DNA from: Candidatus Pelagibacter sp.
GTDB lineage: Bacteria; Pseudomonadota; Alphaproteobacteria; Pelagibacterales; Pelagibacteraceae
Direction of reading: 5' to 3'
DNA length: 47,634 bases
NCBI GenBank assembly: GCA_028222435.1
Contig: JAOIST010000005.1
Coordinates: 1-47,634 of the forward strand
Shown: positions 28,278-36,617 of the stretch, in pieces
Numbering within the stretch: the stretch's first letter is position 1
Layout of the letters: each line of letters starts with the position of its first letter
Notes under the pieces: generated by a model
Told to the model about the DNA's origin: nothing
Database searches by the model: none
What the model saw: the letters and a program-made list of their open reading frames with translations, nothing else
Position numbers and translations under genes: made by a program

Positions 28278-29577
28278 TTTTATAAAATATATTTTACCCA
28301 AAAGACTTTTTTATAGAGCTTTAATTATAGTTGCTGCTCCTACAATCATTTTGCAAATCATTATCACAATTGTTTTTTATGACAGTGTTTGGATTAAAGC
28401 TAACAAAAATATAACTAAATCATTAGTCAACCAACTTAAAACAATTGATGAAGTTTACCAAAATGATAAAAAAAATTTAGATTTTTTTACAGATAGTTAT
28501 AAAAATAACTTTAACTTTGAGATTGGAATTAATCAAGAAATCTTTCCCAATGATACTGGGGAGCGAAAATTTAGTCCTATGGATAGATTGCTAAGAAGAG
28601 AATTAAAATCAATTTTTGGAAATGATAATTACTGGTTTAACACCTCTAAATTTAAAAATGCTGTTGAAATTAAAATTCGTTCAGGAAATGATGTTATTAA
28701 ATTTTTAGTTCCAAAAGAGATGGTTTCCACCTCTTCTGTAAGGCTTTTTCTTTTATGGACCACACTTCCTTCATTAGTTTTAATTGTAATTGCTTTAATT
28801 TTTTTGAAAAATCAAACTAAACCTCTGGTCAAACTAGCAAAAGCAGCAGAGAGATTTGGTAAAGGAGACTATGTTAATGATTTTAGAGCCTCCGGGTCAT
28901 TAGAAATTAGAAAAGCTGCTCTCGAATTTGACAGAATGGCTAAAAGAATTAATCGTCATCTTAATCAAAGAGCAGAAATGCTATCAGGTATCAGTCATGA
29001 TTTAAGAACACCTTTAACTCGCCTTAAATTACAACTAGCAATGTTGAAACAAAAAGATGTTTCAGAAAAAATGTCTAAAGATATTGATGAAATGGAAAAA
29101 ATGTTAAATGATTATTTGCAGTTTGCTAAAAATCAATCTCAAGAAAATACAGTTAACATAAATATAAATAACCTTTTAAATACTATTAAAAAAGATTTTA
29201 ATAACAATAAATTAACATTTAGAAATAATAGTGAAACCATAGAGTTGCAAGGTAGGCCAACTTCCTTGAAGAGAGCTTTTGAAAATATAATACAAAATGG
29301 TTTAACTTATGGAAACAAAGTATATGTAGATGTTCACAAAGGAAATAAAAGAGCTTTGGTGACTATTGAAGATGATGGCCCTGGTATTTCAGAAGATCAA
29401 CATAAGAATGTTTTTAAACCTTTTTTTAGACTGGATAAAAGTAGAAGCCTAAATCAATCTGGTGTTGGATTGGGCTTGGCTATCGTAGAAGATATAATAA
29501 ATTCTCATGGTGGCAATATTCAACTAAACAAAAGTCAATATAACGGATTACAAGTTAAGATTTCTTTGCCCCTTTAG
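28258..29577 (+). CDS. Sensor histidine kinase, EnvZ-like
   Basis: A 439-residue membrane kinase. Transmembrane segments at about residues 20-41 and 163-183 flank a periplasmic sensor region of about 120 residues. A HAMP linker follows, then the dimerization domain with phospho-acceptor His247 in SGISHDLRTPLTRL. The ATP-binding domain has N box (NIIQNGLTYG), G1 (IEDDGPGIS), F box and G2 (GVGLGLAI). The C-terminus overlaps the ubiK-like gene on the opposite strand by 23 nt. The periplasmic signal cannot be read from sequence. The gene order MarR-regulator-kinase suggests the kinase phosphorylates the adjacent OmpR-type regulator. Confidence 0.9.
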   Translation: MFSGLNSFIKYILPKRLFYRALIIVAAPTIILQIIITIVFYDSVWIKANKNITKSLVNQLKTIDEVYQNDKKNLDFFTDSYKNNFNFEIGINQEIFPNDTGERKFSPMDRLLRRELKSIFGNDNYWFNTSKFKNAVEIKIRSGNDVIKFLVPKEMVSTSSVRLFLLWTTLPSLVLIVIALIFLKNQTKPLVKLAKAAERFGKGDYVNDFRASGSLEIRKAALEFDRMAKRINRHLNQRAEMLSGISHDLRTPLTRLKLQLAMLKQKDVSEKMSKDIDEMEKMLNDYLQFAKNQSQENTVNININNLLNTIKKDFNNNKLTFRNNSETIELQGRPTSLKRAFENIIQNGLTYGNKVYVDVHKGNKRALVTIEDDGPGISEDQHKNVFKPFFRLDKSRSLNQSGVGLGLAIVEDIINSHGGNIQLNKSQYNGLQVKISLPL

Positions 29578-29800
29578 TCTTGTTGCTTTTAATTAATTTT
29601 TTAATAGTTGCATCTTGCTTTTGAACAATTTTTTTTAAGACCTCAAAATCTTCTCTAGTAACAAGGTCAAGTTTGTTAATTATTTTATCTCTTGTAAATT
29701 TGAGATCTGTAGATATTTCATTTTTAATATCCTTGGACGTTAAAAGGCCATTCTCAATTAAACTGGATAGTGATTTTAAAATTTTTTCTGAGCTACTCAT
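29555..29800 (-). CDS. ubiK: UbiK-like BMFP-domain accessory protein
   Basis: An 81-residue protein with an N-terminal helix and a C-terminal coiled coil containing KLDLVTREDFEVLKKIVQKQDATIKKL, the hallmark of the BMFP (YqiC/UbiK) family, where E. coli has RLDLVSREEFDVQ. UbiK helps assemble the ubiquinone synthesis metabolon and binds lipid/UbiJ; other members are membrane-fusogenic. The Lys-rich tail is typical. It converges on and overlaps the histidine kinase gene. The surrounding bc1 and FAD-monooxygenase genes fit a quinone-respiration setting, though they are not adjacent. Confidence 0.78.
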   Translation of the reverse strand: MSSSEKILKSLSSLIENGLLTSKDIKNEISTDLKFTRDKIINKLDLVTREDFEVLKKIVQKQDATIKKLIKSNKTKGAKKS

Positions 29801-29851
29801 AGTTTATCTTATTTGATGGCAATACTAATTTCAAATATGATATAAGAGGCT

Positions 29852-30643
29852 ATGTACATCCATAATTTAGACCCTGTTTTATTGGATTTTGGGTTAATTG
29901 TCATTAGATGGTATTCTCTAGCTTATATTTTTGGAATTGTAATTGGGTGGTGGTTTGGAAAAAAAATTATAATCCATATCTTAAAAAATACTAATTTTAA
30001 ATTTAAGCTTGACGATTTTGATGATTTAATTAGTTATTTAATCATATCCATAATTGTAGGCGGACGAATTGGTTACGTAATTTTTTATAATTTTAATTAC
30101 TATATTTTAAATCCATTAGAAATTATTAAGGTTTGGGAAGGAGGGATGTCATTTCACGGTGCACTAATTGGAATAGTAATTGGAACTTATTTATTTTCAA
30201 AAAAAAAATCGATTTCGATGTTTTTTATACTAGATATAATAGCCTGTGTTGCGCCTATTGGAATTTTTTTAGGTCGTATAGCTAATTTTATTAACAGTGA
30301 ATTGATTGGTAAAGTTACAAGTGTGTCATGGGGCGTAATTTTTCCTTTAGTGGATACACTGCCTAGACATCCTTCTCAATTATATGAAGCAATGTTAGAA
30401 GGTGTTACTTTATTCTTAATTTTAAATATTCTAATTTTTAAAAGAAAATACAAAGTTGGATCAAGTTCCTATTTATTTTTAATTTATTATGGCTTTTTTA
30501 GAATTCTATCAGAAATATTTAGAGAACCAGACGCTCAAATAGGTTACGTTTTTAGTTTTTTTAGTATGGGAACGATACTAAGTTTTTTTATGATTTTAAG
30601 TGGTTTTGTTATCTCAGGTATTTTAAAAAAAAATGAAATCTAA
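29852..30643 (+). CDS. lgt: Prolipoprotein diacylglyceryl transferase
   Basis: A 263-residue inner-membrane enzyme with about seven hydrophobic helices that transfers diacylglycerol from phosphatidylglycerol to the lipobox Cys of prelipoproteins. The family signature region GRIANFINSELIGKVTSVSWGVIFP is complete, with FHGALIGI, the HPSQLYEA box and the C-terminal ISEIFREPDAQIGY typical of alphaproteobacterial Lgt. It overlaps midA by 11 nt and opens the run lgt-midA-pgeF, a conserved alphaproteobacterial arrangement. Confidence 0.96.
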   Translation: MYIHNLDPVLLDFGLIVIRWYSLAYIFGIVIGWWFGKKIIIHILKNTNFKFKLDDFDDLISYLIISIIVGGRIGYVIFYNFNYYILNPLEIIKVWEGGMSFHGALIGIVIGTYLFSKKKSISMFFILDIIACVAPIGIFLGRIANFINSELIGKVTSVSWGVIFPLVDTLPRHPSQLYEAMLEGVTLFLILNILIFKRKYKVGSSSYLFLIYYGFFRILSEIFREPDAQIGYVFSFFSMGTILSFFMILSGFVISGILKKNEI

Positions 30644-31697
30644 TATAAAATTTTTTAAAAAATCTAAAATACTTCCAGTTGATCAATTTTTAGAAAATGT
30701 TTTATATAATAATAAATTTGGATATTACGCATCTAGACTTCCATTTGGAGAAAAGGGTGATTTTGTTACCTCACCAAATATTTCTTATTTATTTTCAGAA
30801 ATAATTGCTATTTGGATAATTTCTACATGGGAATTATTTGGCAAGCCTAAGCATTTTAATATTATAGAAATAGGTCCGGGAGATGGTGGTCTAACAAAAG
30901 TTCTTCTAAGATCTTTTAAAAAATTTCCAGAATTTAACTCGATCAAAAAGATTTTTTTATATGAAAAAAGCAGTTATTTAAAAAAGATACAAAAGAAAAA
31001 CATTTCAGATAAAAATGTAATTTGGATTAATAATTTTAACTCAATAAAAAAAGGTCCAGTAATATTTTTTGGAAATGAGTTTTTTGATGCACTGCCAATT
31101 AAACAATTTAAAATAATAAAAAATTCTATTTTAGAAAAAAATTATACACTTGATAAAAACTACAAGATTAAAGAAGTTTTTAAAAAAGCCTCAAAAACAG
31201 ACATTAAGATTTTAAAATCCTATAAAACATTAAATAAATTAAATTTTATTGAATTACCTAAATTTGGTTTTCAAGTTTTAAAAAAAATTATTAAAAAAAT
31301 TTCTAAGTTAAAAGGTTGTATATTAATGATTGATTATGGATATTTAAAATCAAATAATCAAAATACCTTGCAGTCAGTTATGAAACATAAAAAAAATAAT
31401 TTATTGGAGAATTTAAGTAAAGCAGATATTACTGCTCATGTTAATTTCGATCTTCTAAATGAATTTTTTTCAAAAAATGGTCTAAAAGTTAATAATGTAA
31501 TTACTCAAAAAGAATTTTTAGAAAATATGGGTATTATTGAAAGAGGTGAAATAATTGCAAAAAAAATGAATTTTAGAGAACAAACGGACCTTTATTTAAG
31601 AATTAAAAGGTTGTTGAGCCCTGGTTCCATGGGCAATTTATTTAAAGTAATTTTAGCTTATAAATTTAACAATAATAATTTTGCAGGATTTAAATAA
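30633..31697 (+). CDS. MidA/NDUFAF7-family SAM-dependent methyltransferase
   Basis: A 354-residue member of the DUF185/MidA family. The SAM-binding motif IIEIGPGDGGLTKVLL is near residue 86, and FGYYASRLPFGEKGDFVTSPNIS near residue 30 and FFGNEFFDALPIKQF are family markers. In mitochondria the homologue NDUFAF7 dimethylates an Arg of complex I subunit NDUFS2. A matching role on NuoD is plausible in a bacterium with mitochondrial-type complex I, but this is inferred. It overlaps lgt by 11 nt and shares its last base with the pgeF start. Confidence 0.88.
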   Translation: MKSNIKFFKKSKILPVDQFLENVLYNNKFGYYASRLPFGEKGDFVTSPNISYLFSEIIAIWIISTWELFGKPKHFNIIEIGPGDGGLTKVLLRSFKKFPEFNSIKKIFLYEKSSYLKKIQKKNISDKNVIWINNFNSIKKGPVIFFGNEFFDALPIKQFKIIKNSILEKNYTLDKNYKIKEVFKKASKTDIKILKSYKTLNKLNFIELPKFGFQVLKKIIKKISKLKGCILMIDYGYLKSNNQNTLQSVMKHKKNNLLENLSKADITAHVNFDLLNEFFSKNGLKVNNVITQKEFLENMGIIERGEIIAKKMNFREQTDLYLRIKRLLSPGSMGNLFKVILAYKFNNNNFAGFK

Positions 31698-32449
31698 TGT
31701 TTTATTCAAAAAATTTAAAAAAATTTAAAAACGTAAATCATTGTTTCTTTTCAAAAAAAAATGGATTTTCTAGAGGTTTTTACAAAAGTTTAAATTGTGG
31801 GAGAGGGTCAAAAGATAGAAAAGAAAATATAAATAAAAATTTAATTTTTGTTTCAAAAAAAATAGGTATCACCAAAAATAAGCTAATTTTAATGCACCAA
31901 ACTCACAGTAATAAAGTGGTGGAAATAAAAAAAAGTAATTATAAAAAAAAAATTAATGCGGATGCAATTATAACTAAAATGAACGGTGTTGCACTTGGCG
32001 TTGTAACGGCTGATTGTGTTCCTGTTATTTTATATGATGTTAAAAATGAAATTATAGGCTGTATTCACGCAGGATGGAAAGGAGCTTATTTGGATATAAT
32101 TAAAAATACTATTAACAAAATTAAAAAATTGAATTCAAATAATTTAATTTATGCTTGTGTTGGTCCTTGTATTGGTCAAAAGAGTTATGAGGTTGATTTT
32201 AATTTCTTCCAAAAATTTTTAAATATATCAAAAAAAAATAAAAAATACTTTGCGCATAAAAAAAATAATAAGAAACTTTTCGATTTGAGGAAATTTGTAA
32301 CTGATAAGCTTTTAGATTGTAAAGTAAGAGTTGATCAAATTAATAGAGATACTTTTACCGAAAAGAACTATTTTTTTAGCTACAGAAGATCGATAAAATT
32401 AAATGAAAAAGATTATGGTAGATGTATTTCCGTCATTTGTATGCTTTAA
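31697..32449 (+). CDS. pgeF: Peptidoglycan editing factor PgeF (YfiH, multicopper-oxidase-like fold)
   Basis: A 250-residue YfiH/LACC1-family protein. Metal and catalytic motifs are HQTHSNKVV (first His), ADCVPVILYD (Cys) and CIHAGWKGAY (His). In E. coli it removes mis-incorporated L-Ser from UDP-MurNAc peptides; related enzymes act on purine nucleosides. SFRR-like FSYRRS near the C-terminus is a conserved family end motif. It begins in a TAATG overlap with midA. Confidence 0.9.
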   Translation: MFYSKNLKKFKNVNHCFFSKKNGFSRGFYKSLNCGRGSKDRKENINKNLIFVSKKIGITKNKLILMHQTHSNKVVEIKKSNYKKKINADAIITKMNGVALGVVTADCVPVILYDVKNEIIGCIHAGWKGAYLDIIKNTINKIKKLNSNNLIYACVGPCIGQKSYEVDFNFFQKFLNISKKNKKYFAHKKNNKKLFDLRKFVTDKLLDCKVRVDQINRDTFTEKNYFFSYRRSIKLNEKDYGRCISVICML

Positions 32450-32499
32450 CTTTATTAATTTGAAAAGATATAGAAATAAGGTATAAGTAAATACATTTC

Positions 32500-33432
32500 A
32501 TGAAAATTTTATCTGGAACTAGCAATTTAAAATTAAGTAAAAATATTGCTAAAAATCTTAAATTAAAATTAATCAATACAAATATAAGAAGGTTTGCAGA
32601 TGGAGAAATTTATATAGAAATAAATGAGAATATAAGAGGTAATAGTGTATTTGTAGTTCAGTCTACTTCTAATCCAGCAAATGACAACCTGATGGAACTG
32701 CTTTTGGTAATTGATGCATTGAAAAGATCCTCTGCAAAAACTATTACCGCAGTGATCCCATATTTTGGATATGCAAGGCAAGATAGAAAAGTTGCACCAA
32801 GAACATCGATATCTGCAAAAGTAGTTGCAAACCTATTAACAAATGCTGGTGCAAATAGAATTGTAACCGTTGATTTGCACGCGGGACAAATTCAAGGATT
32901 TTTTGACATGCCAGTAGATAATTTGTTTACAACTCCAATATTTTCAAAGTTTATTAAAAAGAAAATTACTTCAAAAAATTTAATTTGCGTTTCTCCTGAT
33001 ATGGGTGGTGTTGCCAGAACTAGAGCTTTAGCAACTAGACTTAAGGCTGATCTTGCAATTATAGATAAGAGAAGACCTTCTCCTGGTAAATCTGAAGTTA
33101 TGAATATTATTGGAAATGTAAAAAATAAAACTTGTATTATTGTTGATGACATAATTGATAGCGGTGGAACCATTATAAATGCTGTTGAAGCTTTAAAAAA
33201 ACAGGGAGCTAAAGAAGTTTTTGTTTTTATTACCCACGCTGTATTGAGTGGAGAGGCTGCAAAAAAAATAAAAAATTCTAATATTAAGAAACTAATTATT
33301 ACAGACACAATTGATAATTCGCAAAAAATTAAAAACAACAATAAAATTGAGGTCTTATCTATCTCATCTTTAATGTCAGAGGCTATAAAAAGAATAGCTA
33401 ATTCAAATTCCGTATCAGATTTATTTAATTAA
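32500..33432 (+). CDS. prs: Ribose-phosphate pyrophosphokinase (PRPP synthetase)
   Basis: A 310-residue class I PRPP synthetase, making the ribosyl donor for purine, pyrimidine, histidine, tryptophan and NAD synthesis from ribose-5-phosphate and ATP. Signatures seen are RRFADGEIYIEI, the ATP-binding GYARQDRKVAPRTSISAK, the metal/Pi motif VDLHAGQIQGFFDMPVDNL, and the PRPP-binding loop VDDIIDSGGTI. Length and order are normal. A 48-bp gap with a candidate promoter separates it from rplY. Confidence 0.97.
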   Translation: MKILSGTSNLKLSKNIAKNLKLKLINTNIRRFADGEIYIEINENIRGNSVFVVQSTSNPANDNLMELLLVIDALKRSSAKTITAVIPYFGYARQDRKVAPRTSISAKVVANLLTNAGANRIVTVDLHAGQIQGFFDMPVDNLFTTPIFSKFIKKKITSKNLICVSPDMGGVARTRALATRLKADLAIIDKRRPSPGKSEVMNIIGNVKNKTCIIVDDIIDSGGTIINAVEALKKQGAKEVFVFITHAVLSGEAAKKIKNSNIKKLIITDTIDNSQKIKNNNKIEVLSISSLMSEAIKRIANSNSVSDLFN

Positions 33433-33435
33433 CTC

Positions 33436-33464
33436 TTGTTTTGGTGTTAATCTTGGGTTATATA
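33436..33464 (+). promoter_or_regulatory. Candidate promoter for rplY-pth-ychF
   Basis: TTGTTT (33436-33441), 17-nt spacer, then TATATA (33459-33464), leaving only about 10 nt between the expected transcription start and the rplY ATG at 33481. The -10 sits inside GGGT-TATAT-ACCC, a small inverted repeat that could bind a regulator. Confidence 0.35.
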
Positions 33465-33480
33465 CCCTCTTCAATAAACT

Positions 33481-33630
33481 ATGAGTAATTTAAAGGCAAT
33501 TAAAAGAGAGATCACCTCTTCAGGAGCAAATAATAAATTGAGATCTGAAGGACTTATCCCTGCTATCTTGTATGGTGGAAAGGATGCCAATCAAAATATT
33601 TCAGTTCAAAAAAAAGATTTAAAAATTTAG
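33481..33630 (+). CDS. rplY: Ribosomal protein bL25, N-terminal fragment (frame interrupted)
   Basis: The first 49 residues of bL25 (CTC family), which binds 5S rRNA: MSNLKAIKREITSSGANN, then KLRSEGLIPAILYGG, the conserved start of the 5S-binding domain. The frame ends at a TAG at 33628-33630 just after two A-runs (A8 at 33608-33615 and A5 at 33621-33625). The rest of L25 continues in the -1 frame. One extra A, or a -1 ribosomal shift on the A-AAA-AAA heptamer at 33609-33615, restores a protein of about 244 residues. This is probably a homopolymer sequencing or assembly indel in one gene rather than a dead gene. Confidence 0.85.
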   Translation: MSNLKAIKREITSSGANNKLRSEGLIPAILYGGKDANQNISVQKKDLKI

Positions 33631-33692
33631 TTAACTCAGATACATTTCTATCAAAAGTCTTAGAATTAGATATTGACGGAAAAAAAGAAAAA

Positions 33693-34214
33693 GTGATTCC
33701 AAGAGATGTTGCCTTTCATGTGGTTTCAGAGGAGCCTATACATATAGATTTTATGAGAATAGTTGCCGGTAAAAGAATTATTTTAGAGATACCTGTTAAA
33801 TTTATTAATCATCCAGAATCGCCAGGATTAAAAAGAGGCGGGGTGCTTAACATAGTAAGACGAAAAATTGAATTGAAATGCCCAGGAGAAAATATTCCTA
33901 ATGAAATAATTATTGATCTAGCTGGTACTGACATTGGTACGAGCATTAAAATCTCTTCTGTAAAATTGGAAGAAAATGTTGTTCCAACGATTACAGATCG
34001 TGACTTTGTTATTGCAACTGTTGCCTCGCCAACAGTAATGAAAGAACCTGAAAAACCAGAGGGTGAAGCAACAGCTGAAGGTGCAGATGGAGAAGCTCCT
34101 GCTGAAGGTGCTGAGGCGGCTTCAAAAGATGGAGAGGCAGCTAAAAAAGACGATAAGTCTAAAGAAGGTACAGATAAAAAACCTGAAGATAAGAAACCTG
34201 CTGAAAAGAAATAA
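33693..34214 (+). CDS. rplY: Ribosomal protein bL25 (CTC family), remaining part
   Basis: A GTG at 33693 opens this 173-residue stretch, but the same frame is already open from about 33627, where it reads NLVNSDTFLSKVLELDIDG, clearly L25. It contains the end of the N-terminal domain (IPRDVAFHVVSEEPIHIDFMRI) and the C-terminal TL5/CTC beta domain (VPVKFINHPESPGLKRGGVLN-like). A long Ala/Glu/Gly/Lys tail of about 55 residues follows, with a base composition richer in GC than the rest. The true start is the ATG at 33481; the split is explained there. The pth gene follows after 5 nt. Confidence 0.88.
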   Translation: MIPRDVAFHVVSEEPIHIDFMRIVAGKRIILEIPVKFINHPESPGLKRGGVLNIVRRKIELKCPGENIPNEIIIDLAGTDIGTSIKISSVKLEENVVPTITDRDFVIATVASPTVMKEPEKPEGEATAEGADGEAPAEGAEAASKDGEAAKKDDKSKEGTDKKPEDKKPAEKK

Positions 34215-34219
34215 TTGAT

Positions 34220-34792
34220 ATGCTTTTACTCGTCGGATTAGGAAATCCTGGATCCAACTATATAAATACAAGACACAATATTGGTTTTAAAATTATTGAC
34301 GCTATAAACTCTCATTTTAAACTTTCTAAACAAAAACCGAAATTTAAAGGGCTATTAACGACAGGCAATATTGATGAAAAGAAAATTTACGCTATTAAAC
34401 CATTAACGTTTATGAATAATTCTGGCACTGCTATAAAAGAATTGATTGATTATTTTAAAATTGATGCAAAAGATGTGTTTGTTTTTCATGATGATATGGA
34501 TATTGATTTTGGAAAAATAAAAGCAAAATTTGGAGGAAGTAGCGCAGGCCATAATGGCATAGAATCTATTGATAAGTTTATAGGCAAAGATTATTCAAGA
34601 GTAAGGATAGGTATTGGACATCCAAAAGAAAAGAAAAAAGTCAACAATCACGTATTAGAAGATTTTAAGGATGATGAAGAGGAAAAAATAAATGAGATTG
34701 CAGAAAATATTGTCAAACAACTGCCTGCTTTAATTCAAAAAAAAATAGATCTATTTTCTAGTAAAGTAAATCAAGACCTTAATGGGATTTAA
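34220..34792 (+). CDS. pth: Peptidyl-tRNA hydrolase
   Basis: A 190-residue enzyme that frees tRNA from peptidyl-tRNAs dropped by ribosomes. Family motifs are LLVGLGNPGSNYINTRHNIGF with the catalytic His, KPLTFMNNSGTAI with the substrate Asn, FHDDMDIDFGKIK with the catalytic Asp, and GSSAGHNGIESI. Length is standard. The order rplY-pth-ychF is widespread in bacteria. It overlaps ychF by 11 nt. Confidence 0.97.
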   Translation: MLLLVGLGNPGSNYINTRHNIGFKIIDAINSHFKLSKQKPKFKGLLTTGNIDEKKIYAIKPLTFMNNSGTAIKELIDYFKIDAKDVFVFHDDMDIDFGKIKAKFGGSSAGHNGIESIDKFIGKDYSRVRIGIGHPKEKKKVNNHVLEDFKDDEEEKINEIAENIVKQLPALIQKKIDLFSSKVNQDLNGI

Positions 34793-35852
34793 ATGTGGAA
34801 TAGTTGGGCTTCCAAATGTAGGGAAATCCACTTTATTTAACGCTTTAACAGCTTCAAAGAATGCAGAAGCAGCTAATTTCCCTTTTTGTACTATTGATCC
34901 AAATATTGGAATTGTAGATGTTATTGATGAAAGATTAGACAAATTAACTAAATTATCGAATTCCAAAAAAAAAATTTATACCAATATAACTTTTGTTGAT
35001 ATTGCAGGTTTAGTAAAAGGAGCTTCAAAGGGAGAAGGATTAGGAAATAAATTTCTTTCCCATATAAGAGAAGTAGATGCAATAATTCATTTAGTTAGAT
35101 GTTTTGAGTCTGATAAGATTACTCACGTTAATTCAAAAATTAATCCAGTTGAAGATCTAGAAACAATTAAAACAGAAATAATACTCTCTGATTTAGATAT
35201 TATTCAAAAAAAATTAGAAAAGGGTAAAAAAAAATTGCTACAAGAAAAAGAAATTAAAATGCTTGAAGAAAAATTAAATCAATTAAATGAAGGTAAAGAA
35301 ATAGTTGTAAAAGATAAATTAGAGAAAGAATTTTTATCTAGTTTAGGATTATTAAGTATTAAACCAAAAATTATAGTATGTAATGTTGACGAAGAAAGCC
35401 TCGCAGGTGGAAATGCTTTTACAGATAATGTTAAAAAAACCTTTTCTAATGAAAAAATTGTTACTATATGTGCAGATATTGAAGATCAGATAATGGGCTT
35501 AGATAATAGCGAAAGAGAAACTTTCATGAAAGAAATAGGCCTTAATAAAACTGGTTTAAATCAATTAATTAAAGAAGGATATGACCTTTTAAATCTTGAT
35601 ACATTTTTTACCTCGGGACCAGAAGAAAGCAGAGCTTGGACAGTTAAAAAAAACACCCTAGCACCGAAAGCAGCGAGTGTTATTCATACTGATTTTGAAA
35701 AAAATTTTATTCGAGCTGAAGCCGTAACTTGCGAAGACTTTATAAAATTTGGCAGTGCAGAAAAATGCAAAGAGAATGGAAAATTAAGAATTGAAGGTAA
35801 AGATTATATTGTTAAAGATGGGGATGTCTTATATTTCCGTGTTAACCCGTGA
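34782..35852 (+). CDS. ychF: Redox-regulated Obg-family ATPase YchF (OLA1)
   Basis: A 356-residue Obg-like protein that binds ATP rather than GTP. The P-loop is GLPNVGKST near residue 9, switch/G3 is DIAGLVKGASKGEGLGN, and the G4 position reads CNVDEE instead of NKxD, which is the YchF change that alters nucleotide choice. A helical coiled-coil insert covers about 120-190, and the C-terminal TGS domain includes FFTSGPEESRAWTV and [15 protein letters not shown]. The protein interacts with ribosomes and affects stress responses. Its 3' end overlaps the convergent petC by 24 nt. Confidence 0.97.
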   Translation: MGFKCGIVGLPNVGKSTLFNALTASKNAEAANFPFCTIDPNIGIVDVIDERLDKLTKLSNSKKKIYTNITFVDIAGLVKGASKGEGLGNKFLSHIREVDAIIHLVRCFESDKITHVNSKINPVEDLETIKTEIILSDLDIIQKKLEKGKKKLLQEKEIKMLEEKLNQLNEGKEIVVKDKLEKEFLSSLGLLSIKPKIIVCNVDEESLAGGNAFTDNVKKTFSNEKIVTICADIEDQIMGLDNSERETFMKEIGLNKTGLNQLIKEGYDLLNLDTFFTSGPEESRAWTVKKNTLAPKAASVIHTDFEKNFIRAEAVTCEDFIKFGSAEKCKENGKLRIEGKDYIVKDGDVLYFRVNP

Positions 35853-36617
35853 CCAAATTTTTTTCATACTCAAGTAAACTAAAGTTGTTAAAAGAATTAA
35901 ATAAATAATCACCTTAACGCCTGTGCTGTGTCTTTCTTCTAATTCAGGTTCAGCTGCCCAAGTTAAAAATGTTGTTACATCTCTGGACATTTGGTCTACG
36001 GTTGCTTGAGTTCCATCAGAATATTCTATGATACCCTCGGTTAGCGGTGAGGCCATTTTAATTTTATTTCCGATCATGTATGTGTTGTAATACACACCAT
36101 CATCTAGTGATATGCCTTCTGGTGGATCCTCATATCCCATTAGCACTGAGTAAATATAGTTTGAACCTCCTGGTCTTGCTTTAACCAGTACTGACATGTC
36201 AGGAGGATAAGCTCCTCCATTCGCAGCGATAGAAGCTTTAACATTTGGGTATGGGCTTTTAAATTTATCTGCTGGTCTTCCAGGTCTTGTAAACATTTCA
36301 CCCTGCTCATCTGGACCATCAACAATCTCTACGCTTGCAGCAATAGCTTTAACTTCTTGCTCTGAAAATTCAGGACCACCTGGTTCACCAAGATTTCTAT
36401 AACTTAAATACTGCATGGAATGACAAGACGAACAAACTTCTTTATAAACTTGAAAACCTCTTTGCAGTGAAGATCTATCAAATTTACCAGTTATGCCTTT
36501 AAAGCTCCAATCAACCTTTAAGGGTTCAGCCTCCTCACCAGCGCTATAAAGTTTAGCTGTAAAAACTAATAATAAAGAGGCAATTAATAAAAGACTTTTT
36601 ATGTTAGATTTTTTCAT
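35829..36617 (-). CDS. petC: Cytochrome c1 of the bc1 complex
   Basis: A 262-residue c-type cytochrome subunit of ubiquinol-cytochrome c reductase. The N-terminal Sec signal peptide covers about 1-26 (cleavage near LYSAG), the heme-binding CSSCH follows soon after, the distal Met ligand is in KMASPL, and one C-terminal transmembrane anchor ([20 protein letters not shown]) holds it in the inner membrane. I choose the ATG at 36617, preceded by AGGAAGG 4 nt upstream, over a start at 36653 that would place 12 extra basic residues before the signal peptide. It overlaps petB by 14 nt and is the last gene of petABC. Confidence 0.96.
   Translation of the reverse strand: MKKSNIKSLLLIASLLLVFTAKLYSAGEEAEPLKVDWSFKGITGKFDRSSLQRGFQVYKEVCSSCHSMQYLSYRNLGEPGGPEFSEQEVKAIAASVEIVDGPDEQGEMFTRPGRPADKFKSPYPNVKASIAANGGAYPPDMSVLVKARPGGSNYIYSVLMGYEDPPEGISLDDGVYYNTYMIGNKIKMASPLTEGIIEYSDGTQATVDQMSRDVTTFLTWAAEPELEERHSTGVKVIIYLILLTTLVYLSMKKIWSRVNTEI

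Noticed and set aside
32892..33341. Open frame of about 149 codons antisense to prs
   Set aside because: It mirrors a strongly conserved gene, its translation shows no recognisable domain, and long antisense frames are expected opposite AT-rich coding DNA.
34020..34205. GC-richer Ala/Glu/Lys repeat tail of L25 as foreign or repeat DNA
   Set aside because: Acidic Ala-rich tails are common in alphaproteobacterial CTC-type L25, and the composition follows from the amino acids used.
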